DNA of 64,000 bases from Marinobacter sp. SS21 (GCF_028369065.1 NZ_JAQNDA010000001.1:248001-312000); one strand, 5' to 3'; counted from the first letter of the stretch, positions 54,343 through 63,196 are shown. Notes: generated from the letters alone by a model not told the origin. Made by a program: numbers and translations.

Positions 54343-57300
54343 CGGGATGTCTGGCCGCATCCGCCAGTTCGGCCATCTGTTGCTCCCGCTACTGCTGCTG
54401 GTGCCGTTAAGTGGCTACGCCCAGCCGGGCGAGCTGAGCCAGTCACCGCTATTCCTCAGCACCCCGGTGAAACACAACCTGATGGTGGTGGGGGACGATT
54501 CCTGGCATATGGACCTGGAGCTGTTCCTGGAGGGCACCGACTACGGCCGACTGGATAACGAGACCCTGACCACCTGGATGGGCAACCTGATCGACGGTAC
54601 CGGCAATGAGTTCCTCCAGCTTCTGGCGGACAGCCTGATTGGCGATGTCCAGTACGGTTACCTGTTTGAAACCGGGTTGGCGGGCGGTGGCGGCGATGGC
54701 GTGCGCGATTATGACGGCCGGCGCCTCAACGAGACCTATCAGGTGGTGCCGCCGATCAAGGCATACGGTTTCATGCGTTCCCACCAATACAACACCCAGT
54801 ACTACGATCCCAGTCAGGACTACGCCCCCTGGTCGGGGCTCGATTATGGCGCGGCCGAGCTGGGCAACCCGCTGCTGGACCCGAATTACGAGCTGACCTT
54901 CGACGAGGCCGCACAGACCGCAGCGCAAGCGTTTACTGGCTCACTCACAGACACTATTCTGGGTATCTGGTGCAGTGCCTGGGACTTCGACTTTCTGGGC
55001 CTTTTGGGCGATCCGCCAGGATACTGTGAAGACTCGGCTTACCCTTTGTCTGAACTGCGTATTTTACCCTTTGCTTTTTCAGGGGATATCAGCACGGCGC
55101 TAAGAAGCGCCAATACCGCGATGGATAGCGTCGGGACGGTTCTGGACGAAGTCTCGGAGCTGGATAACAGCTTGACGGAAGTCACGCTTGACTCCTTGGG
55201 CTGCAGCTCCGACAGCTTGCTGGCCAACATGGGGGACTTCCTGGATGACGCCGTGCAGGATGTGTTCTACCAATGTGTCGCTCATCGCGCCGCCACCTAC
55301 TACGTGCCGGTGGACGAGGGTGTTTATGACCTGTTCGACGCCAGCAACAAGATTTCCCTATTGGGTGGCAGCGGCGGTAACTGTGCCGAGCCGAACCCGG
55401 AACATTACGCCACCCTGGTGCAGCAATGGTCCACCGAGAATCTGCTGGATTTCCGCCACGCCGACGGTTCCCAGTTCGACGGTGCCCTGGCGCCGGATGG
55501 CCGCTGCCTGGAACGGGTCGAGGTAGAGCCGGACCGGTCGGACTACCCCAGTGGCCGCAGCTTCGAGGACGAACTGCAGAACTTCTCCAACTGGTTCCAG
55601 TACCACCGTCGCCGTCATCAGTCCGTGCGCTACTCCCTCGGTGAGTCGGTTCACAGCCTCAATGGCATGTACGCGGACTACACCACCGTCAACGACGCCG
55701 CGGCTAACTCCCTGCCCAACGACGGGATCAACGATGCGGTGATGAAGGACACCACCGATCGGGCTGCCGATGGCGATTTCGAGGCCCTGCTGGAGGAAAT
55801 CTATCACGGCTACGACGACACCCCGGCCAGCAACGAGTCGCCGATGCGGGCGGCGCTGGCGGATGTGGGCAGCCAGTTGCAGCGCACCGATGACAATGCC
55901 CCGGTGCAGTACGAATGCCAGAAGAACTACGCCTTGCTCTACACCGACGGCTTCACCAGTGATCTGGACTACACCTGGGCCGGTGGCACCGATAATGCCG
56001 CTGACGAGCCCTTCGCGGATACCTATTCCAGCACCCTGGCGGACGTTGCCTATGGCCTGCGCACCGGCAACCTGCGGCCAGACCTACCCGATGGCCAGGT
56101 AAGCATTCCGACCACCTGCAGCGATGACGCGGTGACCGGCATGGATCGCCTCAAACTGGGGTGCGACGACGTCGATCCCCACCTCAATACCTTCGCCGTT
56201 CACCTGGGTGGCGGTGGCACGGTGTATGGCACAAGCCACGCCAGCGTGGATGATGCCTTTGCCTCGCCACCAAGCTGGCCCGATGTGAACGACGATTCGG
56301 CTTCGACAACCGTTCAGCTGGATGACCTGTACCACGCCACCGTGGACGGTTTGGGTGAGATCTTCTCCAGCTACCTGCCCGATACCATTGCCAGCTACAT
56401 CAACAGCTCATTGCAGGACGCCAGCGTGCAGCAGGGCTCCGCAGCCGCGGTGGCGTTCAACAGCGCCAGCGTCAGCAGCGATTCGCGGATCTTCAGCGCC
56501 TCGTTCAACGCCTCCAACTGGAGTGGCCGGCTGATCGCACGCGAGCTCAATTCCGCCAACGGTCACCTGACGGTGGGCGATGACGGCTCCTTCCTGCAGA
56601 CCATTGACTGGGAAGCCGGCGAAGTGCTGACCAACGACATGGCGGTGTCCGACCGCAACCTGGTGACCTGGAACGGCAGTGCCGGCGTCCAGTTCAGCTG
56701 GGCCAATCTGACCGATAGCCAGAAGAACGACCTCAAGGCTGGCGGTACCGACGCCGAGGGCCAGGAACGACTGGCCTACCACCAGGGCGTGCGTAGCCTG
56801 GAGGGCAGCAAGTACCGCAGCCGGGCGTCACTGCTGGGGGATATCGTGTATTCCGCGCCGGTCATGGTGTCCCAGCCGCGCATGGGCTGGCCGGACGTGG
56901 ACCCCTTTGGCGGCATCGGTGAACGCTATTCGCACTTCAGGGCCGACCACTTGGACCGCGCGCCCACGGTGTATGTGGGCGCCAACGACGGCATGCTGCA
57001 CGCCTTTAACGCCACCCTGGACGCCAATACCGGCGGCCAGGAGCGGTTCGCCTACATTCCGGGCCTGGTGTTTGACGAAGCCACCAATGCCGGCCTCAGT
57101 TATCTGACCGAGCCCGGCTATGAACACCGCTACTACGTGGACCTGTCTCCCGCCGTCTCCGACGCCTACTTCGACAGTGGCAGTGGCGACGCCTGGCACA
57201 CGGTGCTGATCGGTGGTTTGCGCGCCGGTGGCAAGGGCCTGTTTGCCCTCGACATCACTGATCCCACACTGGATGGCATCAATGCGCCCGATCTGGCGCT

Positions 57301-58399
57301 GTGGGAATTCACCGATGACCGCCTGGGCTTCGTCACCGAACCGGTCAATATTGCGCTGGTGCCCTGGGGCAACAACAACTACGAGTGGGTGGTCATCGTC
57401 GGCAACGGCTACAACGCCACCACCGAAACCACCGGGTTGTTCCTGCTGAAGCTGGAAGGCGGGCTCGATGGCGTCTGGACCGAGGATACCGATTACCGGT
57501 ACATCGAGCTGGCCGGTGCCGGCAGCCATGGCCTGACCTCCGATGTGCGGCTGGTGGACCTGGATGACGACCGGGTCATCGACCGCATCTACGCCGGTGA
57601 TCTGGAGGGCAATCTGTGGGTGTTCGCTCCCGGCAACCAGAACGACTGGGGCAGTGCCTACAAACAGGGCAACGACCCCAAGCCCCTGTTCACCGCGGAC
57701 AGCGGCCAGGCCATTACCGCCGCACCCATGGTGGTGCGCAACCCCTACACCGCCGATGGCGATGACCCCAACCTGCTGGTGCTGTTCGGCACCGGTCAGT
57801 ACCTGACCTCGGCGGATCTGGTGGATACCAGCCTGCAGTCGTTCTACGGCGTCTGGGACGACGGCAACAAGGAGCTGGGTCGTAACCACCTGTTGGCGCG
57901 GGAGATCACCGAGACCAGCACCGCGCACGGCTTGATTCGCAACCTGTCGTCCGACGATCTGCTCTGGGGCAGCGGCAACTTGGAGTATATGGGCTGGTAC
58001 CTGGATTTCGACACCAAGGCCGGCGAGCGGGTGATCCAGACCCCGCAGGTGCGCAACCGCACCATCATCTTCAACACCACCATTCCAGCGGAAGACGATC
58101 CCTGCGGCTCGGCCGGGAGCAGTTTCCGCATGTTCGTGGATCTGAATGGCACCGACCCCGACCGGGTGGTGTTCGACCTCAACGCCGATCGCAAGGTCAA
58201 TAACGACGACACCATCATCGCCGGCTTCTACCACAGCCCCGGCATCCTCACCCTGTCGGCGTTCCTCGGCGATGTCATGTTTGACAACATGGCGGGCAAC
58301 AACCCGGCGCTGGGCCAGGAAACCAACGAAAACGTGGTGGATTTCGGTGCGGTCTCGCGCCGTGGCCGGATCAGCTGGCGGGAACTGATCGAGCGCTAA
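54326..58399 (+). CDS. pilY1: PilY1 tip adhesin with altered MIDAS
   Basis: The 1357-residue secreted protein has a signal segment (LLLPLLLLVPLSGYAQ) and a C-terminal beta-propeller (about residues 820-1340) with GGLRAGGKGLFALDITDPT. A Ca2+ loop DLDDDRVID (residues 1078-1086) fits the DxDxDxxxD loop that controls pilus retraction. The N-terminal von Willebrand-A MIDAS, normally DxSxS, reads DDSWH (57/58-61), so metal binding there is doubtful. An AT-richer stretch at about 54930-55290 (residues 202-322) stands out from the rest. GGAGG supports ATG 54326. It likely mediates adhesion or surface sensing. Confidence 0.92.
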   Translation: MPQIFNGMSGRIRQFGHLLLPLLLLVPLSGYAQPGELSQSPLFLSTPVKHNLMVVGDDSWHMDLELFLEGTDYGRLDNETLTTWMGNLIDGTGNEFLQLLADSLIGDVQYGYLFETGLAGGGGDGVRDYDGRRLNETYQVVPPIKAYGFMRSHQYNTQYYDPSQDYAPWSGLDYGAAELGNPLLDPNYELTFDEAAQTAAQAFTGSLTDTILGIWCSAWDFDFLGLLGDPPGYCEDSAYPLSELRILPFAFSGDISTALRSANTAMDSVGTVLDEVSELDNSLTEVTLDSLGCSSDSLLANMGDFLDDAVQDVFYQCVAHRAATYYVPVDEGVYDLFDASNKISLLGGSGGNCAEPNPEHYATLVQQWSTENLLDFRHADGSQFDGALAPDGRCLERVEVEPDRSDYPSGRSFEDELQNFSNWFQYHRRRHQSVRYSLGESVHSLNGMYADYTTVNDAAANSLPNDGINDAVMKDTTDRAADGDFEALLEEIYHGYDDTPASNESPMRAALADVGSQLQRTDDNAPVQYECQKNYALLYTDGFTSDLDYTWAGGTDNAADEPFADTYSSTLADVAYGLRTGNLRPDLPDGQVSIPTTCSDDAVTGMDRLKLGCDDVDPHLNTFAVHLGGGGTVYGTSHASVDDAFASPPSWPDVNDDSASTTVQLDDLYHATVDGLGEIFSSYLPDTIASYINSSLQDASVQQGSAAAVAFNSASVSSDSRIFSASFNASNWSGRLIARELNSANGHLTVGDDGSFLQTIDWEAGEVLTNDMAVSDRNLVTWNGSAGVQFSWANLTDSQKNDLKAGGTDAEGQERLAYHQGVRSLEGSKYRSRASLLGDIVYSAPVMVSQPRMGWPDVDPFGGIGERYSHFRADHLDRAPTVYVGANDGMLHAFNATLDANTGGQERFAYIPGLVFDEATNAGLSYLTEPGYEHRYYVDLSPAVSDAYFDSGSGDAWHTVLIGGLRAGGKGLFALDITDPTLDGINAPDLALWEFTDDRLGFVTEPVNIALVPWGNNNYEWVVIVGNGYNATTETTGLFLLKLEGGLDGVWTEDTDYRYIELAGAGSHGLTSDVRLVDLDDDRVIDRIYAGDLEGNLWVFAPGNQNDWGSAYKQGNDPKPLFTADSGQAITAAPMVVRNPYTADGDDPNLLVLFGTGQYLTSADLVDTSLQSFYGVWDDGNKELGRNHLLAREITETSTAHGLIRNLSSDDLLWGSGNLEYMGWYLDFDTKAGERVIQTPQVRNRTIIFNTTIPAEDDPCGSAGSSFRMFVDLNGTDPDRVVFDLNADRKVNNDDTIIAGFYHSPGILTLSAFLGDVMFDNMAGNNPALGQETNENVVDFGAVSRRGRISWRELIER

Positions 58400-58447
58400 G
58401 GCGCCGCTGAACCGTTCCCGAATCGCGCCTTAACCGCTCCTGGGCGA

Positions 58448-58541
58448 GCCGTTGTTGTAGGTTTCGTTGTTGAATGATCGATGGTCGAATGTTCAATGGT
58501 TGAACATTCGATCGTCGTACATTCAGTAACACGACAACGGC
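58448..58541 (+). ncRNA. Long hairpin, G-U biased to the + strand
   Basis: The left arm 58448-58496 and right arm 58500-58541 pair over 42 positions apart from a 7-nt bulge (58459-58465 region). Of the pairs 35 are Watson-Crick, five are G-U in + strand RNA and two are mismatches. The tip is a perfect 12-bp stem (58485-58496 with 58500-58511) with a TGG loop. It lies between pilY1 and the next gene. Confidence 0.6.
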
Positions 58542-58558
58542 TTGCCTTCTCCGTACAT

Positions 58559-58616
58559 TTCTCCTTTGCACATCCCCGAAGTGCCGTAAGGCCTTCTAAA
58601 CAAAGCAAAAGGAGAA
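58559..58616 (+). promoter_or_regulatory. Ribosome-site-sequestering hairpin
   Basis: TTCTCCTTTGC (58559-58569) pairs with GCAAAAGGAGAA (58605-58616) with one bulged A. The right arm holds the AGGAG Shine-Dalgarno of the gene at 58622. Confidence 0.55.
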
Positions 58617-58621
58617 GTGAA

Positions 58622-59170
58622 ATGTATTACCGAGTACTGTCCGGTGAGGACCGGTTACGGGCGTTCCAACAGGGTTTCGAGGCGGCGTCCGGCAACGCTG
58701 TGGCGCTGGAGTATCTGCAGGGCGCGCGGGTGATCGGGTTGTTCCGGCGGGGCCGGATGATCGGCGGCTTCGTGCTCAATCGTGGTCCGCAGCTACGCTA
58801 CGCGGACATGCTGCAGCACCACTGCGCGCGAATGCCATTCGAGCTGAGCCAGGTGGTGGAGATCACCTGCTACTTCCTTGTCGAGAAATCGCCGTTGCTG
58901 AGTTCGCTGGCCGGCCTGGTCATTGCACTGGAGTGCTGGCGCAGCGGCAGTGACTACGTGCTGGCGGGCACCCGCATCGAAAAGGTCTACCGTACCCACA
59001 GCCGGGTCATTCCGAATGTCTTCCATCAGGGTCTGGTGGAGACACCCAAGGGACGCCAGTACTGGTGGTTCTACTGGGCCGAACGCCGGCAACTGCCAGC
59101 CCTGGTGAGCCGGGAGATCGTGCTGCGCTACTGGCCCCGCCGCAAGGGCGCGGTGCCGGTGTCCGGCTGA
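58622..59170 (+). CDS. Uncharacterised protein with a structured leader
   Basis: The 182-residue cytoplasmic protein has no family I recognise. It shows a mixed alpha/beta pattern: LRAFQQGFEAASGNAVALEY, IGLFRRGRMIGGFVLNRGPQ, SQVVEITCYFLVEKSP, HQGLVETPKGRQYWWFYWAE and a basic tail. The strand-turn piece with GRMIGGFVLN resembles acetyltransferase-like folds, but no acetyl-CoA motif is clear. AGGAG seven nt before the ATG is good yet buried in a predicted hairpin. It occupies the place where pilE often follows pilY1, but it is not a pilin. Confidence 0.78.
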   Translation: MYYRVLSGEDRLRAFQQGFEAASGNAVALEYLQGARVIGLFRRGRMIGGFVLNRGPQLRYADMLQHHCARMPFELSQVVEITCYFLVEKSPLLSSLAGLVIALECWRSGSDYVLAGTRIEKVYRTHSRVIPNVFHQGLVETPKGRQYWWFYWAERRQLPALVSREIVLRYWPRRKGAVPVSG

Positions 59171-59180
59171 GTCATGGCGA

Positions 59181-59203
59181 GAGGCCCGAGTGGATCGGGC
59201 CTC
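59181..59203. terminator. Hairpin terminator between convergent genes
   Basis: GAGGCCCGA (59181-59189) pairs perfectly with TCGGGCCTC (59195-59203) around GTGGA. Confidence 0.65.
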
Positions 59204-59224
59204 GGTATCCGCTGACTCATCCCC

Positions 59225-60667
59225 TTATCGGCGATACACCACGCCCTCCCTGATCACATAAGTCAGGTCCGCCAGCGCCCCGATATCGGCGGTGGGATCG
59301 CCATTCACCAGCAACAGGTCGGCAACCGCACCGCCTTGGACCACCCCCAGGGGGGCTCCGGCGTCGGCCAGTCGCGCTCCGGGGGCACTGGTGGCCATAC
59401 GCAGCAGGTCGACGGGTTGGTAGCCGTAGGATTGCAGCAGGCTGAGTTCGCGGATCAGCGAGGCCCCGGGGGTCAGTCCCGGGATGCCGAAATCGGTGCC
59501 CGCCAGCTGGGGAATGCCGGCCCGGTAGAGTTGCTTGAGGTTATAGGCCTGATTGGCCGCGAAGCCTGGAATTCTTGCCCGGTAATCGTCGGAGAAGGTG
59601 GTGGAGTCGTAATCGGTCAGCGCGGCGTGCCAGTCCTGCTGCCAGGCGCCCACCATGGCGTCTGACGCCAGTCGCTGCTCCAGCGGCGTGAGCGTGGCGG
59701 TCTTGTTCAGGCCCCGCTCATACCATTCCCAGATTTGTCCGGTGGTGACCACCGCCGCACCGCTGCGTTTGAGTCGTTGCAGCTGGGCGTCGCTGAACCG
59801 GTCCACATAGGGGGTGTGCATCAGCACATCGGCGCCGGCCTCGGCGGCGACCACCGCTTCCTGGGCGGTGCCCACATGGACATAGACCGGCTTGCCGGCG
59901 CCGTGGGCCAGGGTGACCACCTGGCGGATGTCGGCGTCGGTCAGTCGCGGCGAGTCCCAGGGAATGGCGGCATCGAACACCAGCTTGATGTGGTGGCTGG
60001 CACCGGCCACCAACGCCTCGATTGCCGCCCGGTCGCTGACGGCGGACCGAATGGGCATGACCTGTTCGGCAATCACCGAGTCGGTGAGGGGCCAGGGCAC
60101 AAATTCCCGGAACATGGGCACCGGGTGGCCGTCCAGGGCGGTGATCATCCGGCTGGCGGAGAAAATCCGCGGTGCCGGCCCCTGTTGCCGATCCAGGTTG
60201 GCGAGGGCGTTGGGTGAGCCCTCGACGGTGCTGGTGACACCGCTGTACAGGAACGCTTCGCGTTGGGCGGCCACGGAAATCAGGCTCGGTCCGTCCATGG
60301 CCCAGGGTGGGCGGCCGTCGGAGGAACCGTAGTGGACGTGGAAGTCGATCAGGCCAGGGACCAGGGTGCGGTCTTCGCCCGCCAGGATGTGACCATCAAA
60401 GTCGGTGGGTACGCTGTCCCCGGACCAATGAACATGGGCGATCCGACCGTCGTGAATCTCCACCGCCGATGCCGGCTTGAGCTGGCCGGTGGCATCATCA
60501 AAAACCCGGACCCGGGTAATCAGCAAGTGGCTGGATGTCCGGCCGGCCGGCTGCAGCAGCTCCGCTGGCTCATTCACTTTGGCCTGGATATGGAGAAAGC
60601 CGGCGGTTCCGGCCAGCAGAATCAGCAAAACAAGTAGCGCGAAGGCAACGAGAAGGCGTCGGGTCAT
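59225..60667 (-). CDS. Membrane-anchored or secreted amidohydrolase
   Basis: The 480-residue product has an N-terminal signal anchor (LLVAFALLVLLILLAGTAGF) and the metal-dependent amidohydrolase fold. Metal site residues are seen in order: HVHYG after LVPGLIDF, a Lys in HHIKLVFDA (likely carbamylated), His in VYVHVG, His in LMHTPY and Asp in AGTDFG. It resembles imidazolonepropionase/prolidase-like members acting on cyclic or acyl amides. It is divergent from the flavoprotein gene at 60908, with the PadR-type site between. The substrate is unknown. Confidence 0.9.
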   Translation of the reverse strand: MTRRLLVAFALLVLLILLAGTAGFLHIQAKVNEPAELLQPAGRTSSHLLITRVRVFDDATGQLKPASAVEIHDGRIAHVHWSGDSVPTDFDGHILAGEDRTLVPGLIDFHVHYGSSDGRPPWAMDGPSLISVAAQREAFLYSGVTSTVEGSPNALANLDRQQGPAPRIFSASRMITALDGHPVPMFREFVPWPLTDSVIAEQVMPIRSAVSDRAAIEALVAGASHHIKLVFDAAIPWDSPRLTDADIRQVVTLAHGAGKPVYVHVGTAQEAVVAAEAGADVLMHTPYVDRFSDAQLQRLKRSGAAVVTTGQIWEWYERGLNKTATLTPLEQRLASDAMVGAWQQDWHAALTDYDSTTFSDDYRARIPGFAANQAYNLKQLYRAGIPQLAGTDFGIPGLTPGASLIRELSLLQSYGYQPVDLLRMATSAPGARLADAGAPLGVVQGGAVADLLLVNGDPTADIGALADLTYVIREGVVYRR

Positions 60668-60788
60668 GGTATCCGGGTCCCTGGTTGGTGGTTGTCAGTC
60701 CTGGCCACAGTCTAGCGAGTGAAGATGACATTGACCCCATGTCGCGTCACAGGTGGAGAAAATTGGCCTGGAAGCTAGCGAAAAAATG

Positions 60789-60810
60789 AATATGCAACCA
60801 GTTGCATATT
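60789..60810. promoter_or_regulatory. PadR-type operator
   Basis: AATATGCAAC (60789-60798) and GTTGCATATT (60801-60810) form a perfect 10-bp-arm palindrome with a 2-nt centre. It contains ATGCAAC/GTTGCAT, close to known PadR-family sites. A padR-like gene lies 1.1 kb away. Confidence 0.65.
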
Positions 60811-60830
60811 GGTCGCTCCGCTGATAATTT
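60802..60830 (+). promoter_or_regulatory. Promoter overlapping the PadR-type operator
   Basis: TTGCAT (60802-60807), within the right arm of the palindrome, 17 nt, then TAATTT (60825-60830). GATAAT at 60823-60828 is an alternative -10. Binding at the palindrome would block it. Confidence 0.45.
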
Positions 60831-60907
60831 TGGGTAACGGCTTGCCGATATCCCTAAGGAGCGATTCAGAGGCTCCCTAACCCCACAGTTCACTGTACGG
60901 AGTTGCC

Positions 60908-61909
60908 ATGTCCTTGCCTGAGATTCTGCGCGAACGGCTGTCGTTGCCCGCGGTGTGTTCACCCCTGTTCATCATTTCCAACCCGGATCTGGTCATTGCC
61001 CAGTGCAAGGCCGGTGTGGTGGGCTCGTTTCCGGCACTGAACGCGCGTCCGGCCCACGTTCTGGAAGAATGGCTGCAGCGCATTACCAGCGAGTTGGCGG
61101 AGTATAATGCCCAGAACCCGGACCGGCCTGCGGCGCCTTTTGCGGTCAATCAGATTGTGCACAAGTCCAACGACCGGCTTGAGCACGACCTGGAGCTGTG
61201 TGCCAAATACCAGGTGCCGATTATCATCACCTCGCTGGGGGCGAGAGAAGAGTTGAACCGCAGGGTCCACGATTATGGCGGCATCGTGCTGCACGACGTC
61301 ATCAACAATCGCTTTGCCCGCAAGGCCATCGAGAAGGGCGCGGATGGCCTGATCGCTGTGGCTGCGGGTGCTGGCGGCCATGCCGGTACCCAGTCACCGT
61401 TTGCGCTGATTCAGGAAATCCGTGAATGGTTCGACGGCCCGTTGTTGCTTTCCGGCGCCATCGCCAACGGCAATGCGGTACTGGCGGCGCAGGCCGCTGG
61501 TGCGGACCTCGCCTACATTGGCTCGGCGTTCATTGCCACCGCAGAGGCCAACGCGGTCGACGATTACAAGCAGATGCTGGTGGACAGTGGCGCGGAGGAC
61601 ATCGTGTACTCCAACCTGTTTACCGGGGTGCATGGCAACTACCTGCGCCAGAGCATCGTTAATGGTGGCCTGGATCCAGATAATTTACCGGAGTCCGATC
61701 CGTCAAAAATGAGCTTCGGTTCCGGCGGCAGTGCCAGAAGCAAGGCCTGGCGCGATATCTGGGGCGCCGGGCAGGGCATTGGCGCGGTCAAGCGGGTGGA
61801 GCGTACCGAAGAGCTGATCAACCGGCTGCGGTCCGAGTACCGGGATGCGCGAGCCCGGCTGGGGCTGGCGGAATGGGCGCAGGCGCGCCAGCCGGAGGCT
61901 GTCGACTAG
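60908..61909 (+). CDS. Nitronate monooxygenase-like FMN flavoprotein
   Basis: The 333-residue TIM-barrel protein is of the 2-nitropropane dioxygenase family: N-terminal PAVCSPLFIISNPDLVIAQC, AVNQIVHKSNDRLEHDLELC and the phosphate-binding AAGAGGHAGTQSPFALIQEI with the catalytic-type His. NMO enzymes oxidise alkyl nitronates such as propionate-3-nitronate. Relatives include enoyl-ACP reductase FabK, which is less likely in this context. CGGAG lies upstream of ATG 60908. Its TAG stop overlaps the convergent padR stop (CTAG). Confidence 0.9.
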   Translation: MSLPEILRERLSLPAVCSPLFIISNPDLVIAQCKAGVVGSFPALNARPAHVLEEWLQRITSELAEYNAQNPDRPAAPFAVNQIVHKSNDRLEHDLELCAKYQVPIIITSLGAREELNRRVHDYGGIVLHDVINNRFARKAIEKGADGLIAVAAGAGGHAGTQSPFALIQEIREWFDGPLLLSGAIANGNAVLAAQAAGADLAYIGSAFIATAEANAVDDYKQMLVDSGAEDIVYSNLFTGVHGNYLRQSIVNGGLDPDNLPESDPSKMSFGSGGSARSKAWRDIWGAGQGIGAVKRVERTEELINRLRSEYRDARARLGLAEWAQARQPEAVD

Positions 61910-62472
61910 TCTGACTGGGGGCTGCTGGGGCCATTTTTGCCGATGGTTGCCAGCAGCGCCCGGGTCTCGCTGGCCCAGACCAGCCAGTTTTCTTCCTTCA
62001 TGATCCCCATTCTCAGGACTCGATGTTGCAGTTGTTGGGCAACCGACAGCTCGTCGCCGGCAAAGTCCCGCTGCTCGATCTGCCGATAGCTCGCCAGCCG
62101 TTCCTCGTGGTAGCTCTGTAACCGGGCCAGCTCCTCGTGCACGCCCATCGGTCCCAGTATGGCCTCGGCTCTCAGCTTGACCAGCAGCGCCGAGGTGCAG
62201 GGGCCGGAGCTGTCCGGTTGTGAGACCCAGCGTACCAGTTCTTCCCGGCCTTCCGGCAGCACGTGGTAGGTCTTGCGCTGGCGGCCACCGGGCGCACCAT
62301 CCGCTTCGGCTTCCAGCCAGCCTGCGGCCGCCATGCGCTTGAGCTCGCGATAGATCTGCTGATGCGTGGCTTGCCAGAAATAACCAATGGAACGGTCGAA
62401 GCGATTGGCCAGCTGGTAGCCGGTGGACGGCTTTTCCAGCAGGGAGGTAAGCAGGGCGTGTTGAATGGTCAT
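61906..62472 (-). CDS. PadR family transcriptional regulator
   Basis: The 188-residue product has the PadR winged helix at its N-terminus (HALLTSLLEKPSTGYQLANR, THQQIYRELKRMAAAGWLEA, GRQRKTYHVLPEGREELVRW) and an AphA-like C-terminal helical domain (Vir_act_alpha_C type, about 95-175). PadR proteins repress genes for stress or phenolic acid handling. The matching palindrome at 60789 suggests it controls the flavoprotein and amidohydrolase genes. It follows the SRAP gene in the same direction. Confidence 0.92.
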   Translation of the reverse strand: MTIQHALLTSLLEKPSTGYQLANRFDRSIGYFWQATHQQIYRELKRMAAAGWLEAEADGAPGGRQRKTYHVLPEGREELVRWVSQPDSSGPCTSALLVKLRAEAILGPMGVHEELARLQSYHEERLASYRQIEQRDFAGDELSVAQQLQHRVLRMGIMKEENWLVWASETRALLATIGKNGPSSPQSD

Positions 62473-62506
62473 GGGCGAATTCTAACGGGGTGGGCAGGAC
62501 TGTCAA

Positions 62507-63196
62507 TCAGCCCTGCCAGTGGTCGTCGGCCGGCAGGATCTCGGCTTCCCCCATGACCGCCAGTGTTTCCGGCGAGCGCACCGGGGTGATGTCGAGGGGG
62601 ACGGGGATATGGCTGGTGAACAGGTGCTGGAACGGGTCGGTATTGTGCAGGTCCGGGTCGAGCCACAGCTCGAAATCGTCCGGCGTCAGCATCAGCGGAA
62701 AGCTCTTGGCGTGAACGTGGCTGAAGCGCGGATGCGGGGGCAGGGTGATGAGGCTGAACGCGGGCACCCGCTGGCCGTCGAACTCCCAGATCTCATACAG
62801 CCCGCCAAAGGCGATGGCGCCACTGGTGGCGCGAATGTGGTGGCACTGCTTGTTGCCCTTGGCGCCGGTCCATTCATGAAAACCGCTGGCCGGGATGATG
62901 GCGCGCTGACGGGGGAAGCGCCGTTTCCATAACGGGCTGGAACCCAGCTTCCCGGCGCGGGCGTTAAAGGTGCTGTAGTTGGGCGAAGGGCGAAAGCCGC
63001 TGCCGTCCGGTTTGCGCTCGATCAGCAGTGACCAGATGGCGTCCTCCAGGACCCGCCCCCGGCCATCGTCAAACACCACCTGACCCCAGCCGCCGGGGGC
63101 GATGTTGAGCCGGGTTTCCGGGTAGAGCGGTAACCCGAGGCTCGCCATCAGCTGGCGGATGTCGGGGTCGTCGATGACGTTATAGCGTCCGCACAC
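62507..63196 (-). CDS. yedK: SRAP/YedK abasic-site DNA-protein crosslinker
   Basis: The 229-residue product has catalytic Cys2 (MCGRYNVIDD), Asn-Ala-Arg (STFNARAGKL), the Glu motif PASGFHEWTG and a late His (SHVHAKSFPLML). YedK/HMCES forms a thiazolidine crosslink with abasic sites in single-stranded DNA and protects them. The Glu that usually follows NARAE is Gly here, and the HxRMP motif reads HAKSFP, so it is a somewhat divergent member. It is a stand-alone housekeeping-type gene. Confidence 0.94.
   Translation of the reverse strand: MCGRYNVIDDPDIRQLMASLGLPLYPETRLNIAPGGWGQVVFDDGRGRVLEDAIWSLLIERKPDGSGFRPSPNYSTFNARAGKLGSSPLWKRRFPRQRAIIPASGFHEWTGAKGNKQCHHIRATSGAIAFGGLYEIWEFDGQRVPAFSLITLPPHPRFSHVHAKSFPLMLTPDDFELWLDPDLHNTDPFQHLFTSHIPVPLDITPVRSPETLAVMGEAEILPADDHWQG

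Noticed and set aside
58448..58541. Integron attC site
   Set aside because: The GTTRRRY/RYYYAAC core sites are absent and no integrase is near.
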